A DNA stretch of 64,000 nt from Polaribacter sp. (lineage in GTDB: Bacteria; Bacteroidota; Bacteroidia; Flavobacteriales; Flavobacteriaceae): positions 1 to 64,000 of the forward strand of contig JABJPX010000052.1 in NCBI GenBank assembly GCA_018663625.1, given 5' to 3'. Positions within the stretch are counted from its first letter, which is position 1, and every line of letters starts with the position of its first letter. The notes below the pieces were generated by a model, which saw only the letters and a program-made list of their open reading frames with translations, made no database searches and was not told where the DNA came from. Positions 19,883 to 29,008 of this stretch are shown piece by piece. Made by a program: the position numbers and the translations under genes.

Positions 19883-21292
19883 TTAGTTGTAAAAATAAAG
19901 ATTGTCAATAAAAATTTTGGAGCCATCTCCACCTTCTAATATCAACTGTGCCATATTCGATCTACTGCCCAAACCTGTTAAACTCGAAAAAGGCAAATCG
20001 ATGGATATCCAACTTTGAGATACTAAGGTTGGTGCTCTAAAGGTTGTTGAATGTCTGGTGTCATCTCCACCTCCATAAGAACCATCTGCGCCAAAATCTA
20101 CCAAGAGAACTCTAAATTCTCTACCTCCGGCTATCGGACCTGGAATGTATGCATCTAAATGAAAATGTGTCATCGATGTAGCATCAATAGTTGGTGCACT
20201 AAATTCCATTCCCACAAAATTAAAGATGGTGTATTGTAAAATATTGTCGCCATCTACAGTGAAATCATCTGACAATGTTGTTTGCCAAGGTGCCCAATAG
20301 CCATTATAATAGTTTACTGGCACATTGGTATAAGCATCTGAAAATAATGAAATTACATTTGCTGGATCTTGCGTAGGAATAGGTGCATGTGAAAACGCTC
20401 CCAAAGAATTGATGGTTAGGCTTCCGGATACTTGTTGGTCATTAAAGCTAGCTGTTATGACAGCAGTTCCCGATTCTAATGTGGTAACTACGCCAAAGTC
20501 ATCTACTGTAGCAACACTTGTATTCGATGAATTAAAGGTTAAATAAGCTGGAGAGATCGAGATAGTTTGAGAAATCTGATCTGTAAAATTAAAGGTTGCA
20601 GAAACTCCATCTATGGTTGTTTGTACACCATTAAAAGAGGTAATTACTTTGTCGTCTCCCTCTAAAATTAAAGCTTCAATATCTGAAATAGTTCCTAATT
20701 TTTCAAACTTCACTTCATCAATCCAAAAGCTATATCCTTCTCCATTTTCTGGGCCTTCTGCATACCAAAGCAATCCTTTTTCTTGTATTAATCTGGATGC
20801 ATCTGGAATTGGGATTACATATTTTACCCAATTTGTGGTCAATTGCAATCCTCTTTTACTTACTTCAAATTTGTTTTCTCCAAAATCTTGACCAAAACCG
20901 ATATCATTAATTTTTGCCGATTGTGTTGCTTTTGCCCAAAAAGTTAAGGCATCATACTGTGTTAAGTTTCGTCCACCATTGTCATCTCTAAAAATGGCTC
21001 CTGCATAGGCTCCAGCTGGATCTCCTTCTACAGGTACATCAAAACGCATCGAAGAGCTTCCTTTGTATTTTTCTTCTGTGTCTACAGAAAAAGCTTCGAA
21101 TTTAGAATTTAAATACGGGTAGTATTCTAATCCACTACTAAACCCATCGATATAAACATCTGGGGATGGTGAAAAGGTTGCCAAAACGACATCTTCTGAA
21201 AGTGCTCTTTCACTTTCACACCCAATAGTTACTACTAAGAGTAAGCTTAAAAGAAGGGTGATTTTTGAATAAATTTGTTTTTTAGTTTTCAT
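19883..21292 (-). CDS. Surface lipoprotein with Ig-like domain and repeat module
   Basis: A 469-residue lipoprotein (lipobox TIGC, Cys about 25). Residues about 45-200 form a CBM-like beta-sandwich (SGLEYYPY...FWAKATQSAKIN...WIDEVKFEK). Next comes a bacterial Ig-like (Big_2-type) domain (about 215-295, VTTLESGTAVITASF). The C-terminus is one copy of the window's repeat module (about 300-469, ANVISLFSDAYTNV to FIDNLYFYN). It has no catalytic signature. It lies 12 bp after the glycosidase-barrel gene and 59 bp before the phosphorylase. The most likely role is a surface glycan-binding protein of the laminarin system. Confidence 0.82.
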   Translation of the reverse strand: MKTKKQIYSKITLLLSLLLVVTIGCESERALSEDVVLATFSPSPDVYIDGFSSGLEYYPYLNSKFEAFSVDTEEKYKGSSSMRFDVPVEGDPAGAYAGAIFRDDNGGRNLTQYDALTFWAKATQSAKINDIGFGQDFGENKFEVSKRGLQLTTNWVKYVIPIPDASRLIQEKGLLWYAEGPENGEGYSFWIDEVKFEKLGTISDIEALILEGDDKVITSFNGVQTTIDGVSATFNFTDQISQTISISPAYLTFNSSNTSVATVDDFGVVTTLESGTAVITASFNDQQVSGSLTINSLGAFSHAPIPTQDPANVISLFSDAYTNVPVNYYNGYWAPWQTTLSDDFTVDGDNILQYTIFNFVGMEFSAPTIDATSMTHFHLDAYIPGPIAGGREFRVLLVDFGADGSYGGGDDTRHSTTFRAPTLVSQSWISIDLPFSSLTGLGSRSNMAQLILEGGDGSKIFIDNLYFYN

Positions 21293-21304
21293 GATCGTAA
21301 CTGT

Positions 21305-24300
21305 TTATTGTTTTCCAACATTAATATGAATGTATGTTCTAATTTCCCATTCAGAACCGTTCGACTGTCCTGCAAGGTTTAAAGTAGAAGCATCTGTACT
21401 GCTAAAAGTATATCTCGGAGAATATTGATCTAGCGATCTCCAAGTTCCGCGAATTCCCATTTTGGTATTAGGCAAAACAAACCAACCTGGTTTTCCTAAA
21501 GTGGTCGAAAAATCCAACATCAATTGGGTTGGATACGTTAGGTTAAAATCTCGGTGATAATCAAAAGGCCCCCAATCATTAAACTTTGCGGTAGCGGTTA
21601 CTTTCAATTTATTGTAAATCATACGGATATCTCCACCCGATCTTGTTATCAATCGTGCATCACTTCCGTTCGCTTGACCATTTCCATAATAGAGGTTAGC
21701 AATAAACCCAAAATCTGGACTCATTTTAGAAACAATTCTTGAATTTACTTCCCAAAGGTCTTCAGCAGGTGCTGATTCTCCAAATGCAAAAATTGATCGA
21801 TTGGAAAAGAAACCGATTGCAGCATCTTGTGTTGTTGGTAAGTGTCTGTATACAAATCCTAAATTCATCGCAAAATTTGCATCTTCTGCACGGTCATTAT
21901 CCCATTCGTACATCCAAGTTCCTGGTGTTGGATCGTAAGTAAATAAAATTTCTCCTGCAGTCGTTTCTCTGTTGCCTCTTACCACAAATGGATCTGCTTG
22001 TATGTTTCTTAATCTTCCTGGAGCATCAATACCGTTTGGCATGGCAGCAACAAGGGGTTTTTGCCATAAAAAGTTGGGTGCAATTTGTAAGTTTCCTGAA
22101 CTGAATGTAAATCCTGTTAAAAAGTTTGCCTGATTCCCACTTCCATTGTCTTTCAATTTCCAGCCTGTAAAAGTAGTAGTTGCATCGGCACCTCCGTTTG
22201 CAACAAGTCCCATTACAGCAGATTGTGCATACCAGTTAAAAGTTCCTTTGGTATAGGTCACTTTTAATTTACTTCCCCAGTTATCGGATGCTTTCACTCT
22301 ATCTACCACAACATCACTTGTACCGTCATTATTGTATCTAATATCTTGGTATTCTCTTCCGTTTAAGGGTTGACCTCCCCAGATACCTCCTAATTGGAAT
22401 CCGAAATTATCGTATTTTCTTTCCAATGCTAGTGTCAATCTACGTGTTTGAGGTAAAGGAATAAAACCAGATGTTTGTGCTTCTCTAGTATCTCTTTTAT
22501 TAACATCTTCATGAAACACACTTGTAAAAGTGTATTTCCCGATTTCTGTACTGTATTTTAAAAGCAATGCTGGATTTGCTCCCCACCATAACTGAGGTCC
22601 AAAAGCGGCTTTTAATCCTTCCAAAACCCCTTTACCATCTACTTCAATACCTAAAATTTCACCTCCGTAAATATCTAAATTCGGTCCATAATTTGCTTCT
22701 GGATATAACCCAAAAACATCACCTTCATATTGCCAATGGTAATGACCTGTTCTATAAAATCCTCTCACATCAAAAGCATCTGATTTCCAATCGAAAGATG
22801 CATTGTAAACTTGGACTCTATTATTGTCTGTAAGGGTTACGTTTCCATCGTCTGTGTTAACCACTACAGGACGATTTCTGTTTTCGTAGAATATTTCATC
22901 GATCGGATTTGCAGCTACATTCCCTAAAACATTAACATTCACTTCTGCTCTCATATTTGCAGAAGGTTGTGCTTGCACTCCTATAAAATAAGATTGCATA
23001 TGATCGAAACCAGTTCTATTTGGATAGCCTGTGTTTTCTGGATCTGCAATACTTGGCGTGGTTAATAAATCTCCTCCTGTATTGAACGTTGTAAATTCTG
23101 CTCTTAAATTACTCAGACTTATTTTTTCGTTACTCCCCATTGTAGCTTTACCGCCTCTTGCTCTTAAGACGCCGTCCATTAAACTAATATTCGAAAAATG
23201 TTTTGCTACTGAAGTGGATGTTACTCCTTCATCATATGGATTGATGCGATGTGCTTCTTGTAAGGAATAATAAGCTGCTCTGGGGTATAAAGTATACAAT
23301 CCTGCCGCGTTTGTAGGTCCTTTGGCACAGATTCCAAACCATTCTTCGTTCATATTATTTCTTCCTTCTTTGAAATCTATATAATAACCTCCGTTGGACC
23401 AAGAGGCATTGTTATCATGTACATCCAAATCTTTAGTTTGACCAAATTTCCACCAACCGTCACTAAACTGAAAAGTAAAACCACCTAATGAGTTTCCTGC
23501 TTCTCCTAATCCGGCAGCATTTTGATAAATTTCTCTCCAGTTTTCAACCATAAAGTGCGCTTGCATTTTTTGATCTTCTTCATTGGTAACTGCATTGAAT
23601 GCATCCGCTCCAAATTCTGTAAACATGATAGGCATGTTTAGTTCTTTTTTTACTCTTTTAAAGGCATCTCCAAATGACTTCCCGCGATACATATTTGTTC
23701 CGTAAATGTCTACATCTTTACATTCTTTTGCAACAATATCCAAGAACCCTAAATCACCATTACAAATAGCAACTGGATGCGAACGATCCATTTCTTTCAT
23801 AGCTACTGCTGCCTTGTTAAACATTTGATATAAATACTTGGCAGCAACAGAATAATCATCTTCATTGATAGGTAGGTCTTCCGTTTCGGCTCCTTTCCAT
23901 ACCAGTCCATAATTATTTTCATTTCCTAATAGGTACATCAGTAAACCAGGCGTGTTTTTATATTCATTAACAACATCTGTAATTTCTTTCAATAAAACGG
24001 CTTGTGTAGTAGGATCGGCATAATCTGTCTTAGCCACCCATGCGCCATTAACCGTCAATCCATACCTACCAAATGAATGATTTAACATGGTATGAATTCC
24101 ATATGTTTCGTAGATATAGGTAATCCATTTTGGCTGAATACCCGTGTATACACGAATCGTATTTACACCCATATTTTTAAGCAAGCTCATTTCTGCATCT
24201 AAGGCTACCTTAATAACATCTTCAGATTGATTCCACAAACTATACGAGTAATTGGTGCCAATTGGAAAATAATCCCAATTCATTCCATTAATCATAAAGT

Positions 24301-24421
24301 CGTTTCCATTAACGGACAATTTAATTCCTTGCTGATTATCAATTACTTTAACATTATTTGCTTGGGCAAATAGGTTCAAAGAACAGCAAATTAAAATAAT
24401 TCTTAAAAAATGATTTTTCAT
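21305..24421 (-). CDS. Clan-A glycosidase fused to a predicted outer-membrane beta-barrel
   Basis: A 1038-residue protein with signal peptide (1-20, LFAQ). Residues about 25-395 form a (beta/alpha)8 glycosidase of the GH2-C/GH5-like clan: GVNTIRVYTG, acid/base in YLLGNENNYG (Glu168), nucleophile in IMFTEFGAD (Glu269), and GGFTFQFSDGWWKFG. Residues about 430-1038 show alternating aromatic/polar strands separated by Gly/Asn/Asp-rich turns, as in an outer-membrane barrel, ending EIRTYIHINVGK. The GH family cannot be named with certainty. As first gene of the operon with its own long leader, it may act as an outer-membrane-anchored beta-glucanase or transglycosylase. Confidence 0.8.
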   Translation of the reverse strand: MKNHFLRIILICCSLNLFAQANNVKVIDNQQGIKLSVNGNDFMINGMNWDYFPIGTNYSYSLWNQSEDVIKVALDAEMSLLKNMGVNTIRVYTGIQPKWITYIYETYGIHTMLNHSFGRYGLTVNGAWVAKTDYADPTTQAVLLKEITDVVNEYKNTPGLLMYLLGNENNYGLVWKGAETEDLPINEDDYSVAAKYLYQMFNKAAVAMKEMDRSHPVAICNGDLGFLDIVAKECKDVDIYGTNMYRGKSFGDAFKRVKKELNMPIMFTEFGADAFNAVTNEEDQKMQAHFMVENWREIYQNAAGLGEAGNSLGGFTFQFSDGWWKFGQTKDLDVHDNNASWSNGGYYIDFKEGRNNMNEEWFGICAKGPTNAAGLYTLYPRAAYYSLQEAHRINPYDEGVTSTSVAKHFSNISLMDGVLRARGGKATMGSNEKISLSNLRAEFTTFNTGGDLLTTPSIADPENTGYPNRTGFDHMQSYFIGVQAQPSANMRAEVNVNVLGNVAANPIDEIFYENRNRPVVVNTDDGNVTLTDNNRVQVYNASFDWKSDAFDVRGFYRTGHYHWQYEGDVFGLYPEANYGPNLDIYGGEILGIEVDGKGVLEGLKAAFGPQLWWGANPALLLKYSTEIGKYTFTSVFHEDVNKRDTREAQTSGFIPLPQTRRLTLALERKYDNFGFQLGGIWGGQPLNGREYQDIRYNNDGTSDVVVDRVKASDNWGSKLKVTYTKGTFNWYAQSAVMGLVANGGADATTTFTGWKLKDNGSGNQANFLTGFTFSSGNLQIAPNFLWQKPLVAAMPNGIDAPGRLRNIQADPFVVRGNRETTAGEILFTYDPTPGTWMYEWDNDRAEDANFAMNLGFVYRHLPTTQDAAIGFFSNRSIFAFGESAPAEDLWEVNSRIVSKMSPDFGFIANLYYGNGQANGSDARLITRSGGDIRMIYNKLKVTATAKFNDWGPFDYHRDFNLTYPTQLMLDFSTTLGKPGWFVLPNTKMGIRGTWRSLDQYSPRYTFSSTDASTLNLAGQSNGSEWEIRTYIHINVGKQ

Positions 24422-24652
24422 ACTTTTTTTGATTTTTTAGATGATCTCAATTTAAATCCAGTTACTTGTTCAACACAAATAAATAGGAACACAGGTTTCT
24501 ACTCCTGTTTTTTTTTTAAATCTAAGTATTATTCAGGTTCGATTCTATAAATACACCACAATAAAAAACATACATCTTACAAGAAACTAAAACCTTAGCT
24601 ATAAGTCTAAAAAACAACCGTTATTAGATAAAAAAAAATACACTCCCAATAT

Positions 24653-24671
24653 TTGTTGTGGTATTGTATTG
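24653..24671 (-). promoter_or_regulatory. Candidate PUL regulator site B
   Basis: On the minus strand this reads CAATACAATACCACAACAA, the best match to the shared consensus. It lies about 80 bp upstream of the TATGTTTT box of the six-gene operon. Confidence 0.6.
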
Positions 24672-24910
24672 CTTATTTCTGGATTGTTGTGGTTATATAA
24701 ATTTATAAAATATACGTAGCGTTCAGGTTTTTGAAAAGATTATCTGTAGACAAAGCCATTTCAATGCTATTAATTGATAAAACGCACTGAAAATGAAAAC
24801 TCAATTTTAAATATTGATTTTGATTTGTTTGGTATTCTTTGATAACGACAAAGTATAAAAAAAGTAAAAACACATTCTTTCCAATTCGAAAAATGGGGCA
24901 TATTCAATAA

Positions 24911-24945
24911 AAAAAGGCAGTAATCTTACGATTACTGCCTTTTAA
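24911..24945. terminator. Terminator of the 57-aa membrane protein gene
   Basis: A 12-bp stem (AAAGGCAGTAAT / ATTACTGCCTTT) with a CTTACG loop and A/T flanks lies about 50 bp downstream of the minus-strand small gene. Confidence 0.85.
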
Positions 24946-24994
24946 ATTTTGATAGAATAGCATTGAAAAAACACTATCTGTATGAAATGGCTAC

Positions 24995-25168
24995 TTATTT
25001 ACCTTCCGCAGCTTTTTTCGCTTCTCTTTTTAATTTTAAATTTTCCCAAATTGTACCACCTATCCAGTAAGGAACGACAAATGTTAACAAGAAGATCAAC
25101 AACCAGAAACCGGCTGTAAAGATGAACATGAATAAAACTAATCCTGAAAATTGAGAAAAATCTAACAT
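24995..25168 (-). CDS. 57-residue single-span membrane protein
   Basis: ATG at 25168 to TAA at 24997-24995 encodes 57 residues beginning MLDFSQFSGLVLFMFIFTAG. One long hydrophobic stretch (about 9-38, with WLLIFLLTFVVPYW) is followed by a basic amphipathic tail (ENLKLKREAKKAAEGK). The aromatic belt, positive-inside tail and dedicated hairpin terminator make it a convincing gene. I do not recognise a function. It is divergent from fumC. A longer frame on the same strand at 24999-25217 is only a frame shadow of this gene. Confidence 0.78.
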   Translation of the reverse strand: MLDFSQFSGLVLFMFIFTAGFWLLIFLLTFVVPYWIGGTIWENLKLKREAKKAAEGK

Positions 25169-25325
25169 TTGTTTTTGTTTGAAAAATTATTACAGCAAAA
25201 ATAATACATATTTTCATATTCTACTATGTAAAATGAAAATTTTTCAATTGTTTTTAAAAGCAATTGATAATAGCATTTATCTTAGTTTTCGTAAATTTGT
25301 GTTTTAATATTTCATTCACACAAAC

Positions 25326-26723
25326 ATGACCTACAGAATAGAAAAGGATACCATGGGACAAGTAAAGGTTCCAGCAGATAAATATTGGGGAGCGCAAACA
25401 GAACGATCTCGTAACAACTTTAAAATTGGAGCAGCAGGATCGATGCCTCTTGAAATTGTATATGGTTTTGCCTATCTTAAAAAAGCAGCAGCTTATACCA
25501 ATTGTGATTTGGGTGTTCTAACATCCGAAAAAAGAGATCTAATAGCACAGGTGTGTGATGAGATTTTGGCAGGAAAACATGATGATCAATTCCCATTAGT
25601 CATATGGCAAACGGGTTCAGGCACACAATCAAATATGAATGTGAATGAAGTGATTGCAAACAGAGCGCATGAAATTGCAGGACATGTTATAGGTGAAGGC
25701 GAAAAGACGATTCAACCCAATGATGATGTAAACAAATCACAATCTTCAAACGACACCTTTCCAACAGGGATGCACATTGCAGCCTACAAAAAAATTGTAG
25801 AAACCACCCTTCCAGGCATTGCGCAATTGAAAGCTACTTTAGAATTAAAATCAGAAGCATTTAAAGACCTTGTAAAAATAGGAAGAACGCATTTAATGGA
25901 TGCAACTCCACTAACTTTAGGACAAGAGTTTTCTGGCTATGTAGCCCAATTAAATTTTGGTGTGAAAGCCTTGAAAAATACCTTAGCACATTTAAGCCAG
26001 TTAGCTTTAGGAGGTACTGCCGTTGGAACGGGATTAAACACCCCTCCTGGCTACGATGTTTTAGTAGCTAAGTACATTGCTCAGTTTACGGGATTGCCCT
26101 TCATAACTGCAGAAAACAAATTCGAAGCATTGGCTGCACACGATGCTTTTATAGAAACACACGGATCGTTAAAACAAATTGCTGTTTCTTTAAATAAAAT
26201 TGCAAATGACATTCGTATGATGGCGTCTGGACCCCGTTCAGGAATTGGAGAATTGATCATTCCGGCAAACGAACCTGGCTCCTCTATCATGCCAGGGAAA
26301 GTCAATCCAACACAAGCAGAAGCCATTACTATGGTGTGTGCACAAGTAATGGGAAATGATGTTGCTGTAACTATTGGTGGAACGCAAGGACACTATGAGT
26401 TGAATGTTTTCAAACCTATGATGGCTGCAAACGTTTTACAATCGGCGCAGTTAATAGGAGACGCATGTAAATCTTTTGATGAAAACTGTGCTGCGGGAAT
26501 TGAACCCAATCACACTAGAATCACAGAATTGGTAAATAATTCTTTAATGTTAGTAACGGCTTTAAATACAAAAATCGGGTATTACAAGGCTGCTGAAATT
26601 GCAAACACAGCACATGAAAACGGCACTACATTAAAAGTAGAGGCAGTTCGCTTAGGCTATGTAACTCCTGAAGAATATGATGCTTGGGTAAGACCTGAAG
26701 AAATGATTGGTGGATTAAAATAA
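25326..26723 (+). CDS. fumC: Fumarate hydratase, class II
   Basis: A 465-residue cytosolic enzyme that interconverts fumarate and malate in the TCA cycle. The fumarase/aspartase signature [15 protein letters not shown] is intact, as are [18 protein letters not shown], the QSSNDTFPT segment and [17 protein letters not shown] with the catalytic-region His. The signature's Ser-Ser-Ile-Met-Pro-Gly-Lys loop holds the catalytic Ser of this superfamily. Length is standard for class II. It is a single gene with a bidirectional hairpin downstream. Confidence 0.98.
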   Translation: MTYRIEKDTMGQVKVPADKYWGAQTERSRNNFKIGAAGSMPLEIVYGFAYLKKAAAYTNCDLGVLTSEKRDLIAQVCDEILAGKHDDQFPLVIWQTGSGTQSNMNVNEVIANRAHEIAGHVIGEGEKTIQPNDDVNKSQSSNDTFPTGMHIAAYKKIVETTLPGIAQLKATLELKSEAFKDLVKIGRTHLMDATPLTLGQEFSGYVAQLNFGVKALKNTLAHLSQLALGGTAVGTGLNTPPGYDVLVAKYIAQFTGLPFITAENKFEALAAHDAFIETHGSLKQIAVSLNKIANDIRMMASGPRSGIGELIIPANEPGSSIMPGKVNPTQAEAITMVCAQVMGNDVAVTIGGTQGHYELNVFKPMMAANVLQSAQLIGDACKSFDENCAAGIEPNHTRITELVNNSLMLVTALNTKIGYYKAAEIANTAHENGTTLKVEAVRLGYVTPEEYDAWVRPEEMIGGLK

Positions 26724-26740
26724 ACTCCTCCTTATATGAT

Positions 26741-26772
26741 AAAAAAGCTGTAATTCATTTTACAGCTTTTTC
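26741..26772. terminator. Bidirectional terminator between fumC and pepE
   Basis: An 11-bp stem (AAAAGCTGTAA / TTACAGCTTTT) with a TTCATT loop, flanked by A and T runs, lies between convergent genes. Confidence 0.88.
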
Positions 26773-26775
26773 TCT

Positions 26776-27477
26776 TTAAAGAGCTATTTCACTCCCCGAT
26801 GCCAATTCTAAAGGAAGTTGATTCTTTTGGAATAATCTTGCTTGCAAAGCTCCTTTTAGTATAATTTTTTGATCCATCACTTCAAGCCAGCTTCCTTCTC
26901 GCAAACCTAAAACAGGTGTGTCATTATAGACATGAAATTCTTGGATACGCGTCTCACGTGTTTCTCCCATATGCGTTGATCCCTTAACAGGATCTAAATA
27001 ATGGGCATTGATATTAAAAGCAATCGTTTCCAAAGCCTTAAAACTTGGCGGATACACTACAGGCATGTCATTGGTATTGCGAATAGAAACGCCACAAATG
27101 TTACTTCCTGCACTGGTTCCTAAATAGGGTGTTCCCTTTTCCAACACGCTTTTTAATTCTGTAATAAGATCATGTTGATAGAGTTGATTTAACAACTCAA
27201 AAGTATTTCCCCCACCGGTAAAGATGGCTTGTGCTTCTTGAAGTGCCTTTATGGGATTCTCAAATTCATGAATCCCCTGCACTTTTATGTTTATGGTTGC
27301 GAATGCTTTTGCAGCGATTTTAGTATATGCATCATAGGAAATACCCCCTGGCCTTGCATATGGAATGAATAACAATGTAGCAACCCCTTCAAAAAATGAA
27401 GTTAATGTTGGCAAAAGATACTCTAAATAGCCACTACCATATATCGTTGACGTACTTGCAATTATTAATTTTCTCAA
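26776..27477 (-). CDS. pepE: Peptidase E (alpha-aspartyl dipeptidase, S51)
   Basis: A cytosolic serine dipeptidase for N-terminal Asp dipeptides. The nucleophile elbow GTSAGSN, the FTGGGNTFELL loop and NAHYLDP match peptidase E. I place the start at TTG 27477 because it gives the family N-terminus RKLIIASTSTIYGSGYLEYLL and a normal length (233 residues). The longer frame from ATG 27552 adds 25 atypical Asn/Leu-rich residues. Whichever start is used, the catalytic core is intact. It is a single gene, divergent from the gene at 27649. Confidence 0.88.
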   Translation of the reverse strand: MRKLIIASTSTIYGSGYLEYLLPTLTSFFEGVATLLFIPYARPGGISYDAYTKIAAKAFATINIKVQGIHEFENPIKALQEAQAIFTGGGNTFELLNQLYQHDLITELKSVLEKGTPYLGTSAGSNICGVSIRNTNDMPVVYPPSFKALETIAFNINAHYLDPVKGSTHMGETRETRIQEFHVYNDTPVLGLREGSWLEVMDQKIILKGALQARLFQKNQLPLELASGSEIAL

Positions 27478-27608
27478 AATAGAACGGTTTAGATTCAGCG
27501 AATTTAAAGAATTAAACGGGTTCTTTAACAAAATTTTTACAAGTGCCTTCAAACACTTAAGTAATTGATTGCATTTTCGTGGTTCTTAATAAGAGAACAA
27601 TTTTTCCC

Positions 27609-27616
27609 TATTTTTG
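27609..27616 (+). promoter_or_regulatory. -7 promoter box TATTTTTG
   Basis: This is an exact match to the Bacteroidota TAnnTTTG element, 32 bases before the ATG at 27649. No clear -33 TTG was found at standard spacing. Confidence 0.5.
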
Positions 27617-27648
27617 TATTCATCATTTTCTATAAAATAGAATTATAT

Positions 27649-28425
27649 ATGTCTAAGACAGCGTTGTTTGTATTTCTCTTCGTCTTTACTTTAAATGGAA
27701 TGGTCGCTCAAAGAAGTACTCTGATAACGGGACATCTTAAAGATTCTATTGGAAGTATTTCCAACGCTACGATTTTAAATTTAAGCACAAAAAGAGGAAC
27801 AATCTCCAATGATGAGGGAGTTTTTGAAATACGGGTTCGTTTGGGAGATTCTTTGCGGCTCTCTTCTGTTCAGCATGTTACAAAAATTATCTATATTTCG
27901 AAAGCTACTATTATACGTAAAAGAGTAGCCATTCAATTGTTCATTGAGACGACTGTCTTAGATGCGTTTGAATTAAAAAAACATGATTTATCAGGTCGAT
28001 TGGGCATCGATGTTCAAAAAGTGATTAAGGAAGATAAAATAAGTGCAATCACCTTAGGACTCCCGAATGCAGGGAGAAAAAAATTAAAAAAAGTAGACCG
28101 AGAAATTTACACAGCGACCACCAGTAGTGGCGGTATTTCTTTGGACCATATAATAAACACCTTGTCTGGTAGAATAAAAATGTTGCGAAAAAAGAAAGTG
28201 ATTGTTGAAGAAGACATCGATGTTCAAATCTTGTTGAAGCAATACAATTACGATTTAGAAAAAAATTTCAAGATTCAAAAAGATGCTACAACACGATTCT
28301 TATATTTCTGTAGAACCGATTCATTGTTTAAAAAGACCCTCTTCAACAATGAATTTGCACTTATTAAATTCTTAGAACAAAAAGCCATCGAATTTAATAA
28401 ATTAAACAGTAATTTGGCTCGCTAA
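27649..28425 (+). CDS. Secreted carboxypeptidase-regulatory-like domain protein
   Basis: Starting at ATG 27649 the product is 258 residues, with a clean signal peptide (about 1-20, ending MVAQ). A CarboxypepD_reg-like sandwich follows (about 22-105: GHLKDSIGSISNATILNLSTKRGTISNDEG and so on), and then a basic, helical C-terminal half with no recognised domain. An upstream in-frame ATG at 27565 would bury the signal peptide and overlap the promoter box. It lies 18 bp before the DUF6702 gene, probably cotranscribed. Function unknown; such proteins are envelope-associated in flavobacteria. Confidence 0.85.
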   Translation: MSKTALFVFLFVFTLNGMVAQRSTLITGHLKDSIGSISNATILNLSTKRGTISNDEGVFEIRVRLGDSLRLSSVQHVTKIIYISKATIIRKRVAIQLFIETTVLDAFELKKHDLSGRLGIDVQKVIKEDKISAITLGLPNAGRKKLKKVDREIYTATTSSGGISLDHIINTLSGRIKMLRKKKVIVEEDIDVQILLKQYNYDLEKNFKIQKDATTRFLYFCRTDSLFKKTLFNNEFALIKFLEQKAIEFNKLNSNLAR

Positions 28426-28443
28426 TTGACTTGATACTTCTTT

Positions 28444-28941
28444 ATGAAACTACATAAAAACTTTTTAATATTACTATTCATAACGTTAATGTCATTTTCT
28501 GCACATAAATATTACTTGAGTCTCACTCAAATAAACTTTAGTTCGAAATCAAAATCGGTACAAATAATTATCAATGTTTTTATGGACGACATAGAAACAG
28601 CTTTGAACAAAGATTATGATATTGATTTACAATTAACCACCGAGAAAGAACTCAAAGAAAATGATGTTTATTTTGAAAAGTATTTGAACGAAAAATTGCA
28701 TTTTAAAGTAAATACGATTGACAAAAAATTCAATTATATCGGCAAAGAATACGAAGGTGAATTGGTCTATTTTTATTTAGAAATTGAAAATATTAATGCC
28801 GTCGATCAAATAACTATCTCCAATAAAATACTCGTCAAACACTTTCCAAAACAAGAAAATCTCATAAAATCGAAAGTTGGTAAAGTCAACAAAAGTGTTT
28901 TATTGGATGCAGAAAATTACTCAGAAACCTTAAAATATTAA
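28444..28941 (+). CDS. DUF6702 family protein
   Basis: A 165-residue exported protein. The N-terminal hydrophobic segment ends with the family opening SAHKYYLSLTQINF, followed by KSVQIIINVFMDDIETAL. It is a single beta-rich domain with no catalytic motif I can name. DUF6702 members commonly precede M1 metallopeptidase genes in flavobacteria, as here (67 bp before the first M1 gene), which suggests a shared envelope role. Function unknown. Confidence 0.85.
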   Translation: MKLHKNFLILLFITLMSFSAHKYYLSLTQINFSSKSKSVQIIINVFMDDIETALNKDYDIDLQLTTEKELKENDVYFEKYLNEKLHFKVNTIDKKFNYIGKEYEGELVYFYLEIENINAVDQITISNKILVKHFPKQENLIKSKVGKVNKSVLLDAENYSETLKY

Positions 28942-29008
28942 GAATTTAAAGCCCCTATATTAACAGATATTCCTAAATTTAGAAAAATATTTAAAACAAT
29001 CAATTAAA

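Larger units (their letters stand above)
24422..24994 (-). promoter_or_regulatory. Promoter region of the six-gene PUL operon (573-bp gap)
   Basis: On the minus strand a TATGTTTT box (complement of 24565-24572) lies 144 nt before the ATG. The 19-bp PUL motif sits at 24653-24671, and a partial second copy (TTGTTGTGGTTATATAA on the plus strand, about 24684-24700) begins 31 bp further. The rest is AT-rich, with the terminator of the 57-aa gene at the far end. No other gene is seen. Confidence 0.55.

Noticed and set aside
24999-25217. 72-aa minus-strand frame
   Set aside because: It is a frame shadow of the 57-aa membrane protein gene (24995-25168), with atypical composition and no plausible domain.
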